Shown: piece after piece, positions 46,408 to 53,942 of the stretch
Layout: each line of letters starts with the position of its first letter
Numbering within the stretch: position 1 is the stretch's first letter
Source: CAZVIK01 sp964627045
Lineage (GTDB): Bacteria > Acidobacteriota > Terriglobia > Bryobacterales > Bryobacteraceae
DNA length: 64,000 bases
Assembly (NCBI GenBank): GCA_964627045.1
Contig: CAZVIK010000002.1
Coordinates: 12,361 to 76,360 of the forward strand
Reading direction: 5' to 3'
Made by a program: the position numbers and the translations under genes
The notes under the pieces: model-generated
What the model was told of the DNA's origin: nothing
The model's input: only the letters and a program-made list of their open reading frames with translations
The model's database searches: none

Positions 46408-47982
46408 TCAGGATAGCTTCGAGCGGCCCGCCAGGCCAGCCAGCCCCGGCAATGCGAGTGTCGATGCCAGATACGCGAGCCACGCCGCGAGCGCCGCGGG
46501 CGCCGGCAGCATGAGTCTCGACCAGATCTGCCCCCATCCCCCGTCACCCAATTGCGCCAGGTGAAAAGACGCCAGCCCGCCGCCCGGTGCGTGCGCCGTC
46601 AGTCCGGTGTAATAAGGCAGCAACAGGAAGTGCACCGCGTAGAGATCGAGCGCCACAAACAGAAACGCCACGCCGAAGAGGACCAAGCCGCTGCGCCCCG
46701 CCGGCGCCAGCGCGCACAACCCCGCCGCTGCCAGCAGCGCCTCGGCGGCCACCACCGCGTACAAGTACCATCCGGCGCCGGAAGAGAGCCCCAAAACCGA
46801 AAACGTCAGTTCGTGGTAGCAGAGCCCCAACCAGAAAAACCCGTAGAATGCGCCCAGCGCCGCGATCGACGGGCGCGCCTGGGGGGTGCTCATCCAGCGC
46901 CGCGCCAGACCGGCCGCCGCCAGCGCCACGACGATAGCGAACACGCGGTACATCCAGCCACGCACTTGCAGGAAACTCCAGTTGCCGCTCCAGATGTGCG
47001 TGAGAAAGGCGACATCGAAGAAGCGCAGCCAGTCGGTGTGAAAGACCTGGCCGGCGAGCGACGGCAAAGAGAGGTCGCTTCCCGCGGCCACCTGCTGAAG
47101 CCCGGACCACGCGCCGGTCAACTGGTGGTTACGCCAATACCACCATCCCGATATCGCCGCGGCCACCGCCAGCGAGGCCGTCGCCCCGGCCAGCGCGCGC
47201 CGGCGGCGCGGCTTGGTCAGGGCGATCGCAAACAACGCCGGAACGGCCGTCAGGAAGTACGCCTTGGTGAGCAACCCGAGACCCAGAATCGCTCCAACCG
47301 GCAGCGGCCGCTTTTCGCTCAGCACCGCCCACACCAGCGCGGCGAAGATCGCCGCCGACACGCCGTCGTTACCCACGCGTCCGGCCGCCATGGCGAACCC
47401 CGGCATGGACGCCGCCACCGCCGCGGCGCCCGCAGCGACGGCGCCCGAATCGAAAACCCGTTGTCCTGCCAGAAACACCAAGGGGATCGCGAGCGACGCC
47501 AGAAGCAGACTCCACAGCCTCGCCAGTAGCACACGCGACGGGAGCGCCACGCCTCTCGCAGCAAGCTGCATTGGAGCCATCAGGGCGTAGTAGAAGGGCG
47601 GCTGCTGCGCCTCATGATTGGTCAGAAGGCGGGCCGTAGGCTCGGAGGCCCATTGGCGGGGCAGCGCCAGCAGGCGTTGCCGGCGGGCGTCCCGCTCTGC
47701 CGCAGGCAGTTTCCACCAATCGTCGTGCGTCACAAACCGGATGGGCATCTGGTGATGCCCGCGCGGTAGCGGCGTCAGTGCCAGCGATTCGGCCACTTCG
47801 CGCGAAGCCGGCGTCTTCCCCAACACGGGCAGGCCGCCACCCGACGCCAGCAACTGCACATAGGCGAAGTGCGCCCACTCGTCGTAGCCCTCCCACAGCG
47901 GCAAAGTGACGCAGTTGAAAGCGCCGCGTGCAACGAAGCACAGCCACACCAATAAGACCACGCGGCGCGCTCCGGACGGCAT
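46408..47982 (-). CDS. Membrane glycosyltransferase of the GT39/ArnT-like (GT-C) class
   Basis: A 524-residue protein with about ten hydrophobic helices. After helix 1 the loop holds WEGYDEWAHFAY, the acidic motif expected of GT-C transferases. A further loop has NHEAQQPPFYYALMAP, a feature common in PMT_2/GT39 proteins. It probably transfers a sugar from a polyprenyl carrier on the periplasmic face. It is followed at once by the Wzt-like gene and is divergent from the methyltransferase, which suggests a small surface-glycan unit. Confidence 0.8.
   Translation of the reverse strand: MPSGARRVVLLVWLCFVARGAFNCVTLPLWEGYDEWAHFAYVQLLASGGGLPVLGKTPASREVAESLALTPLPRGHHQMPIRFVTHDDWWKLPAAERDARRQRLLALPRQWASEPTARLLTNHEAQQPPFYYALMAPMQLAARGVALPSRVLLARLWSLLLASLAIPLVFLAGQRVFDSGAVAAGAAAVAASMPGFAMAAGRVGNDGVSAAIFAALVWAVLSEKRPLPVGAILGLGLLTKAYFLTAVPALFAIALTKPRRRRALAGATASLAVAAAISGWWYWRNHQLTGAWSGLQQVAAGSDLSLPSLAGQVFHTDWLRFFDVAFLTHIWSGNWSFLQVRGWMYRVFAIVVALAAAGLARRWMSTPQARPSIAALGAFYGFFWLGLCYHELTFSVLGLSSGAGWYLYAVVAAEALLAAAGLCALAPAGRSGLVLFGVAFLFVALDLYAVHFLLLPYYTGLTAHAPGGGLASFHLAQLGDGGWGQIWSRLMLPAPAALAAWLAYLASTLALPGLAGLAGRSKLS
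46410..46415 (-). promoter_or_regulatory. -10-like element 7 bases before the Wzt-like start
   Basis: The minus strand reads GCTATCCT, then 7 bases, then ATG. Nearly the same arrangement precedes the GT39-like gene at 47990-47995. No ribosome site is present, so a leaderless transcript is possible. Confidence 0.35.
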
Positions 47983-47989
47983 GGTAGTT

Positions 47990-47995
47990 AGGATA
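47990..47995 (-). promoter_or_regulatory. -10-like element 7 bases before the GT39-like start
   Basis: The minus strand reads GCTATCCT, then 7 bases, then ATG at 47982. It matches the element before the Wzt-like gene. No clear -35 or ribosome site was seen. Confidence 0.35.
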
Positions 47996-48065
47996 GCGGG
48001 TTCCCCGCCGCCATCGGGTTGCGGGCGGACTCTCGCGCAAGGGCGATGTCGCCTACGATGGAAAG

Positions 48066-48170
48066 ATGGGAACCAGCCCGGCCCGTGCGGAATCGACGGC
48101 GTCCCTGATCGCGCTCCCGCCGCGCCCGGCGATCCAATGGTCCCGGAGGCGTCGCGGCAGGCATGTCTGA
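48066..48170 (+). CDS. Small upstream open reading frame overlapping the methyltransferase start
   Basis: ATG at 48066 to TGA at 48168-48170 encodes 34 residues, basic at the C-terminus, and overlaps the methyltransferase start by 8 bases. A TACGAT hexamer lies 5 bases before the ATG. It could be a translated leader that couples expression, or chance in GC-rich DNA. No known motif. Confidence 0.2.
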   Translation: MGTSPARAESTASLIALPPRPAIQWSRRRRGRHV

Positions 48171-49470
48171 AATCACCGGCCAGATGCGAGCCGATTGGGA
48201 GCGGCGCGCACGCGAGGACGCCAACTACTACGTCGCCTTCGGACGCCGCGAGCAGGAAGAGGCGGAATTCGAAGCCACCGCCGCCGACGTCGTGCGCAAC
48301 CTGGACGGCGAATTGCGCCGCTTCGGCGGGGCCGGTCGAATCGCCCGGCTTCGGGCCCTGGAGATCGGCTGCGGCCCCGGACGGATCATGCTCCCCATGA
48401 GCCGCCGCTTCGCCTGGATCAGCGGCGTCGACATTTCCGAAGGCATGATTCGCCGCGCCGAAGATCGATTAAAGGACGTCCCCAACGCGCGCGCCTCGGT
48501 CAACAGCGGTGCGGACCTGGCCGGTTTCGAAGACGATTCGGTCGATTTCGCATATTCCTACGCCGTGTTTCAGCACATCCCCAGCGCCGAGGTTGTCTGG
48601 AGTTACCTGCGCGAGGCGCGCCGCGTGCTGCGAGAAGGCGGGTTGCTGCGCTGCCAGATCAACGGCCTACCGAAGACCTCCGCCGGTTACGATACCTGGC
48701 ACGGCGTTCGCATCGGCGCCGCCGAAGTGGCGGACTTCGCGCTCCGCCACGACATGCAGTTGTTGGCATTGGAAGGAGTGGATACGCAGTACATGTGGGT
48801 CACCATGTGCAAGCGGAAACAGGGCTTCCACCAGGGCCTGCGCCGGGAGCGCCGCGGAGCCCGGGCCGTGATTCGCCGCCTGACAAACGCCTACTCCACT
48901 GAGCCGCTGGCGCCCTGCCGCGGCCGTTTCGCCTCCGTCTCGCTCTGGATGGAGGGCCTCCCGCCCGAGTCCGACCTGCTGCATCTGGAAGCCTGGATCG
49001 GCGCCGGCCGCGCCACGCCGTTCTACATTGGACCGGTTGAAAACGACGGTTTGCGGCAACTCAACCTGCACCTGCCACCGGGTTTGACGACCGGGCTGCA
49101 ACCTGTCCGGTTGGCGTGGCTCGGGTGTCGGCTGGCCCCGGAGGCGACTTTGCGCGTGGTCGCGCCCGGCCCGCTGGTACCGCGCGTAGTGGCCGTCAGC
49201 GATGGCGTCGACCTGCTCAGCGGCCACCGGATCTGCTCGGGCGTCGTCAAACTGGTCGTCGAGGAAGTCGAACGGATTGAGGACCTTCGCGCGGCCCTCG
49301 ACGGCGCGCCGATCGAGCGCGTCGAGACGTTTTGCGTCGATCCGGTCCCCATGCGCTACGAATTAAATCTCCATCTGCCTCAAGGGCTTACGCCGGGCGC
49401 ACACCGTCTGGAACTGAGCCTGGGGGAGCGCTGTTTTCCACACGTAATCATCGAGTCTGTGCAGCCCTAG
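48163..49470 (+). CDS. SAM-dependent methyltransferase with duplicated C-terminal beta domain
   Basis: A 435-residue protein. Residues 60-210 are a class I methyltransferase: SAM motif I ALEIGCGPGRIMLPMS, then GVDISEGMIRRAED, VDFAYSYAVFQHIP and VLREGGLLRCQ. The last 190 residues contain two copies of a roughly 100-residue unit, each with LNLHLPxGLTxG, suggesting two Ig-like or TIG-like binding domains. The substrate may be a glycan or glycolipid, given the GT39 and Wzt-like neighbours on the other strand. This is inference from context. Confidence 0.8.
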   Translation: MSEITGQMRADWERRAREDANYYVAFGRREQEEAEFEATAADVVRNLDGELRRFGGAGRIARLRALEIGCGPGRIMLPMSRRFAWISGVDISEGMIRRAEDRLKDVPNARASVNSGADLAGFEDDSVDFAYSYAVFQHIPSAEVVWSYLREARRVLREGGLLRCQINGLPKTSAGYDTWHGVRIGAAEVADFALRHDMQLLALEGVDTQYMWVTMCKRKQGFHQGLRRERRGARAVIRRLTNAYSTEPLAPCRGRFASVSLWMEGLPPESDLLHLEAWIGAGRATPFYIGPVENDGLRQLNLHLPPGLTTGLQPVRLAWLGCRLAPEATLRVVAPGPLVPRVVAVSDGVDLLSGHRICSGVVKLVVEEVERIEDLRAALDGAPIERVETFCVDPVPMRYELNLHLPQGLTPGAHRLELSLGERCFPHVIIESVQP

Positions 49471-49523
49471 CGGGTCCTCCGCTGCCATTCTGTAACTTCA
49501 TGTACCGCATATAGATTTAGTTC

Positions 49524-49553
49524 TTGACGAACCACTACATATTGGGGTACAAA
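49524..49553 (+). promoter_or_regulatory. nrdJ promoter with candidate NrdR box
   Basis: -35 TTGACG (49524-49529), an 18-base spacer and -10 TACAAA (49548-49553). Between them 49532-49547 (CCACTACATATTGGGG) matches 12 of 16 positions of the NrdR-box consensus as I recall it. A repressor bound here would block RNA polymerase. A second box was not clear. Confidence 0.45.
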
Positions 49554-49602
49554 CGCAGATGCCGCTCCAAGAGCCCCCGAGCTGAGGCGGCAGAGGGGTA
49601 GG

Positions 49603-52422
49603 ATGCCCATGGGATCCTCCGCAACCGCAGTCCCCGAGTCCACCGTGAATCAAACGAAGCCAATCTCCGAACCCAAGAACGCCGCCGGGGTGAGCTTTCC
49701 CCGGTATTTCACCAGCCGGCTGCCAGCCGGAAAGACGCCCTACGACGAGATCCGCTGGGACCTGCGTACGGCCACCATCGCCAACGACAAAGGCGCGGTG
49801 ATCTTTGAGCAACGCGACATCGAGATCCCGGCCGACTGGTCCCAGACGGCCACCAACATAGTGGCCAGTAAATACTTCCACGGCAAACTCGGCTCAGCGT
49901 CGCGCGAGCGCAGCGTAAGGCAACTTGTTCATCGCGTGGTGGATACCATCACCGAGTGGGGCAAGCGGGACGGCTACTTCGCCGCGGATACCGATGCCGA
50001 GAACTTCCGCGACGAACTGGCGCACCTGGTGCTCACACAAAAGGCGAGCTTCAACTCGCCGGTGTGGTTCAACGTGGGTGTCCGGGAAGGACGCGGCTAC
50101 GGCTGGTACTACGAAAAGAGTTCGGGCGAGGTAGTGAAGCTGACGCGGGACGTGCAGAAGCCGCAGTGTTCGGCCTGCTTCATCAACTCGGTGAACGATT
50201 CGCTGGAATCGATCCTCGACCTGGCGAAGACCGAGGGGATGCTGTTCAAGTGGGGCTCGGGGACGGGCACGAATCTGTCGGCGTTGCGCGAAGAGAACGC
50301 CATCCTGAGCGGCGGCGGCAAAGCCAGCGGGCCCTTGAGCTTCATGAAGGGCTTCGACGCCTTCGCCGGGGTCATCAAGAGCGGCGGCAAGACGCGGCGC
50401 GCCGCCAAGATGGTGATCCTCAACGTGGATCACCCCGATATCGAGAAGTTCGTCTGGGCCAAGGCCAAGGAAGAAAAGAAGGCCCACGTGCTGGTGGATG
50501 CCGGCTACGACTCGTCGCTGGACGGCGAGGCCTACAGCTCGATCTTTTTCCAGAACGCCAACAACTCGGTCCGCGCCACCGACGAGTTCATGCAGGCGGT
50601 CCTGGAAGATCGCGACTGGTCCACCCGCTCCGGTCTGTCCGGCCAACCGGTGAAGACGCTGAAGGCCAAGCAGTTGCTGCGCGAGATCGCCGAGGCTACC
50701 TGGCAGTGCGGCGATCCCGGGATGCAGTTTGACACCACCATCAACCGTTGGAACCCGTGCAAGAACACGGCGCGCATCAACGCCTCCAACCCGTGCTCCG
50801 AATACATGTTCGTCGACGATTCGGCCTGCAACCTGGCCTCGGTGAACCTGGTGAAGTTCCTGCGTCACGACGGCCAGTTTGACGTTGAGGCCTTCCGGCG
50901 GGCGGTGGATACGATCATTCTCGCCCAGGAGATCATCGTCGATAACGCCAGCTATCCCACTGAGAAAATCGCGCGGAATTCCCACGACTACCGGCCCGTC
51001 GGGCTGGGCTTCGCCAATCTCGGGGCGATGTTGATGTCGCTTGGCTTGCCCTACGACGGCGACCGCGGGCGCGACTACGCCGGCGCGGTGACCGCGGTCA
51101 TGTGCGGGCAGGCCTACCTCACCAGCGCACGCATCGCGGCGGCGACAGGTCCGTTTGCCGGCTTCCCGCGAAATGAGAGCGCGTTTCTGGAAGTCATTCG
51201 GATGCACGGCGAAGCCGTCGGGGGCATCGGCAAGGAGAACGTGCCGGCGCCGCTCTACGCCGCTGCTGAAGAATGCTGGCGCGAGGCGTATCAGGCCGGC
51301 AAGCAGTCGGGCTTTCGCAACGCGCAGGTCACCGTGATCGCTCCCACCGGCACCATCGGATTCATGATGGACTGTGACACCACAGGCATCGAGCCGGACT
51401 TGGCGCTGGTGAAAAACAAGAAGCTCGTGGGCGGCGGGGTCATCAAGATCGTCAACGGCACCGTGCCGCAGGCGCTGCTGCGGCTGGGCTACACGCCGGA
51501 ACAGACCGAACAGATCGTGAACCACATCGACGCAACCGGCACCATCGAAGGCGCCGAACATCTGAAGTGCGAGCACCTTCCCGTCTTCGATTGCAGCCTG
51601 GTCGCCCCCAACGGTTCGCGCGCCATTCACCACATGGGCCACGTCAAGATGATGGCGGCCGTGCAGCCGTTTATCAGCGGCGCCATCTCCAAGACCATCA
51701 ACATGCCCGAGGAGTCCACGGTGGATGACATCCTGAACGCCTATGTCGAGAGCTGGCGGCTCGGGCTGAAGGCCGTGGCCATCTACCGCGACAACTCCAA
51801 GCGCGTGCAGCCCCTCACCAGCGGCGCTTCCAAGGCGAGCGAGGCCGTCAAGGGCGCCGCGACGGTCGAGAAGATCGTCTACCGCCCGCTACGGCGCAAA
51901 CTGCCCGACGAGCGGCAGTCGATCACGCACAAGTTCTCCATCGGTGGTCACGAAGGCTACATCACCGTGGGCCTCTACGAAGACGGTCAGCCCGGCGAGT
52001 TGTTCATCACCATGGCCAAGGAGGGCTCCACCATCTCGGGCCTGATGGACGGATTCGCCACGGCGATCAGCTTCTCCCTCCAGTACGGCGTGCCGCTGAA
52101 GTTCCTGGTCGACAAGTTCAGCCACGTGCGCTTCGAGCCGAGCGGCTGGACCGGAAACCAGCAGGTGCCTTACGCCAAGTCGATCCTCGACTACATCTTC
52201 CGTTGGATGGGCGCGAAGTTTCTGGGTCCGGAAGCCGTGCCGGAGAACGAAGCCGGCGACACTCCCAAACTACGGCCGACTGAGCCGCAGCCGCAGCAAT
52301 CGCTGCCGTTCGTGCCGGTGGCCGAAGACGCTCCGTTGTGCAGCGAGTGTGGCGGCATCATGACCCGCAACGGAAGTTGCTTCAAGTGCGAGAACTGCGG
52401 CGGCACCAGCGGGTGCAGCTAG
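49603..52422 (+). CDS. nrdJ: Vitamin B12-dependent (class II) ribonucleotide reductase
   Basis: A 939-residue enzyme that makes deoxyribonucleotides with adenosylcobalamin, independent of oxygen. Family blocks are KASFNSPVWFNVG, PQCSACFINSVNDSLESI (a redox Cys), GSGTGTNLSALR, NPCSEYMFVDDSACNLASVNL (the active-site NxCxE) and APTGTIGFMMDCDTTGIEPD. The C-terminus is a zinc-ribbon-like tail (CSECGGIMTRNGSCFKCENCGG) with redox-active Cys residues. AGGGGTAGG precedes the ATG. A terminator follows at 52455-52480. No B12 riboswitch was found upstream. Confidence 0.97.
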   Translation: MPMGSSATAVPESTVNQTKPISEPKNAAGVSFPRYFTSRLPAGKTPYDEIRWDLRTATIANDKGAVIFEQRDIEIPADWSQTATNIVASKYFHGKLGSASRERSVRQLVHRVVDTITEWGKRDGYFAADTDAENFRDELAHLVLTQKASFNSPVWFNVGVREGRGYGWYYEKSSGEVVKLTRDVQKPQCSACFINSVNDSLESILDLAKTEGMLFKWGSGTGTNLSALREENAILSGGGKASGPLSFMKGFDAFAGVIKSGGKTRRAAKMVILNVDHPDIEKFVWAKAKEEKKAHVLVDAGYDSSLDGEAYSSIFFQNANNSVRATDEFMQAVLEDRDWSTRSGLSGQPVKTLKAKQLLREIAEATWQCGDPGMQFDTTINRWNPCKNTARINASNPCSEYMFVDDSACNLASVNLVKFLRHDGQFDVEAFRRAVDTIILAQEIIVDNASYPTEKIARNSHDYRPVGLGFANLGAMLMSLGLPYDGDRGRDYAGAVTAVMCGQAYLTSARIAAATGPFAGFPRNESAFLEVIRMHGEAVGGIGKENVPAPLYAAAEECWREAYQAGKQSGFRNAQVTVIAPTGTIGFMMDCDTTGIEPDLALVKNKKLVGGGVIKIVNGTVPQALLRLGYTPEQTEQIVNHIDATGTIEGAEHLKCEHLPVFDCSLVAPNGSRAIHHMGHVKMMAAVQPFISGAISKTINMPEESTVDDILNAYVESWRLGLKAVAIYRDNSKRVQPLTSGASKASEAVKGAATVEKIVYRPLRRKLPDERQSITHKFSIGGHEGYITVGLYEDGQPGELFITMAKEGSTISGLMDGFATAISFSLQYGVPLKFLVDKFSHVRFEPSGWTGNQQVPYAKSILDYIFRWMGAKFLGPEAVPENEAGDTPKLRPTEPQPQQSLPFVPVAEDAPLCSECGGIMTRNGSCFKCENCGGTSGCS

Positions 52423-52454
52423 GCCGCGAGGCGTTGAGCGGCGCCTGTTGAACA

Positions 52455-52490
52455 GGCGGGGCGCCGTTCTACGCCCCGCCGTATCGTTCT
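52455..52490 (+). terminator. Intrinsic terminator-like hairpin after nrdJ
   Basis: GGCGGGGCG and CGCCCCGCC form a perfect 9-bp stem with an 8-base loop, followed by a T-containing stretch (GTATCGTTCT). Confidence 0.6.
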
Positions 52491-52557
52491 GTGTCGCTGT
52501 CCCACCCACGCGGTTTCTGCATACGCTAGACTTGGGACACCATCCAACTACTGTTCC

Positions 52558-53244
52558 ATGAGTCCCCGCATTACAGCGGTGTGCGGCGTGGCCGCCCTAG
52601 CGGTGGCCTTGTTGCCCGGCGCGTCCGCGCAGTCCAGCGAAGATGCCGGCGCCTCTGGCCATCCCGCCTCGGGGCCTGCCCTCGGCGAGCCGGCCCCCGC
52701 CGGCGAAGCCCCTTTAGCCACGGTTTTCGTCCCGCTGACGGGGGACGAGCGTTGGAGACTGTACGCGAAGCGGGCCTTCTGGAGCCCGGGTGTCTTTTTC
52801 CGCGTTGCGGCGCCGGCGTTGGGCGCTCACCTCGGTGACCGTCCGCCCGAATGGGGGCAAGGCATGGCGGGATACGGACGCCGCCTGGGCGACCGCTACG
52901 CCCGCATTGTCGCCAAGGAGACCTATGAAGCCGCTGGTGCGGCCGCGTTGCGGCACGAGGTGCGCTACATTCCAAGCGACGGGCAGCGGAAGCTCGGGCG
53001 CATCGGGCACGCTCTGGCATCGACGGTCCTCACCTACGACCGGTTCGGACGCCGGACGCCTCATATCGCCCGCATCGGCGCCTCGTTTGGCGCGGAGTTC
53101 ACCCGCGACCTTTGGCTGCCGCCCGGCTATCGCACGCGGGCCGGCACAGTTCGCGGCGTGGGGATCAGCCTGGGATTCAACAGCCTGACCAACTTGCTGC
53201 GCGAGTTCACGCCGGAACTCAAGCGGCTTTATCCCGGCAAGTAG
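52558..53244 (+). CDS. Secreted protein of unknown function
   Basis: A 228-residue protein with a signal peptide (VAALAVALLPGASAQ), then an Ala/Pro/Gly-rich linker to about residue 58. The conserved-looking part starts at GDERWRLYAKRAFWSPGVFF and includes ARIVAKETYEAAGAAALRHEVRY, TYDRFGRRTPHIARIGASFGAEF and LGFNSLTNLLREF. Similar small exported proteins occur in Acidobacteria without known function. No catalytic motif is visible. Confidence 0.7.
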   Translation: MSPRITAVCGVAALAVALLPGASAQSSEDAGASGHPASGPALGEPAPAGEAPLATVFVPLTGDERWRLYAKRAFWSPGVFFRVAAPALGAHLGDRPPEWGQGMAGYGRRLGDRYARIVAKETYEAAGAAALRHEVRYIPSDGQRKLGRIGHALASTVLTYDRFGRRTPHIARIGASFGAEFTRDLWLPPGYRTRAGTVRGVGISLGFNSLTNLLREFTPELKRLYPGK

Positions 53245-53291
53245 GCTGGCAGGACCGGCGGTCTTCTCTAACGTGTGATACGGTCTGAGAT

Positions 53292-53930
53292 GTGAGACTC
53301 GCACTGGTCGTCCTTGTGTCCCTTGCTACCGCCCTGGGCGCCAGCCCGGCCGAGCCGGGTTTCCATCCGCTGTTCAACGGGCGGAACCTGGACGGCTGGC
53401 GGTTGGTGGGAGGCGTGGGCCCGGGCTACATCGTTCAGAAAGGCAGGATCGTATGCCCCAGTGACGGCGGCGGGAACCTCTTCACCGAAAAGGAATACGC
53501 CAACTTCGTCCTGCGTCTTGAGTTCCGGCTCAGTCCCGGCGGCAACAACGGCATCGGCATTCGCGCGCCCATGGAAGGCGATGCCGCCTATCAGGGCATG
53601 GAAATCCAGGTTCTGGACGACCCCGCGCCCGTCTACAAAGGCATCCGCCCCGCCCAACACTGCGGCTCCATCTATGACGTGTTCCCCGCGCGGCCCGGCC
53701 GCCTGAAGCGCGCCGGCCAATGGAACCGCTACGAGATCAGGGCAAACGGCCGCCGCGTCACGGTACGGCTCAACGGCACGGTTGTCGTCGAGGCCGATCT
53801 CGACTCCGTCCAGGACCCCGAAGTGCTCCAGCGGCACCCCGGCTTGGCGCGCGCCCGGGGTCACATCGGATTCCTCGGCCACAAGAGCCACGTCGAGTTC
53901 CGCAACGTTCGCCTGAGAGAACTGCGGTAA
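53292..53930 (+). CDS. Secreted DUF1080 (3-keto-disaccharide hydrolase-like) protein
   Basis: A 212-residue protein starting at GTG 53292, with a signal peptide (LALVVLVSLATALGASPA). The concanavalin-like DUF1080 domain is clear: GFHPLFNGRNLDGWRLVG, YANFVLRLEFRLSPGGNNGIGIRAP, YQGMEIQVLDDP, GSIYDVFPA and GQWNRYEIRANGRRVTVRLNG. Characterised relatives hydrolyse 3-keto-glycosides. It is extracytoplasmic and probably acts on glycosides. It is convergent with the permease gene, 12 bases away. Confidence 0.88.
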   Translation: MRLALVVLVSLATALGASPAEPGFHPLFNGRNLDGWRLVGGVGPGYIVQKGRIVCPSDGGGNLFTEKEYANFVLRLEFRLSPGGNNGIGIRAPMEGDAAYQGMEIQVLDDPAPVYKGIRPAQHCGSIYDVFPARPGRLKRAGQWNRYEIRANGRRVTVRLNGTVVVEADLDSVQDPEVLQRHPGLARARGHIGFLGHKSHVEFRNVRLRELR

Positions 53931-53942
53931 CCTGCGGCGCGG

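Noticed and set aside
49471..49602. Cobalamin riboswitch before nrdJ
   Set aside because: The 132-base spacer has no recognisable B12 box and is too short for the usual aptamer.
49894..51642. Minus-strand frame opposite nrdJ
   Set aside because: A shadow of a highly conserved enzyme gene.
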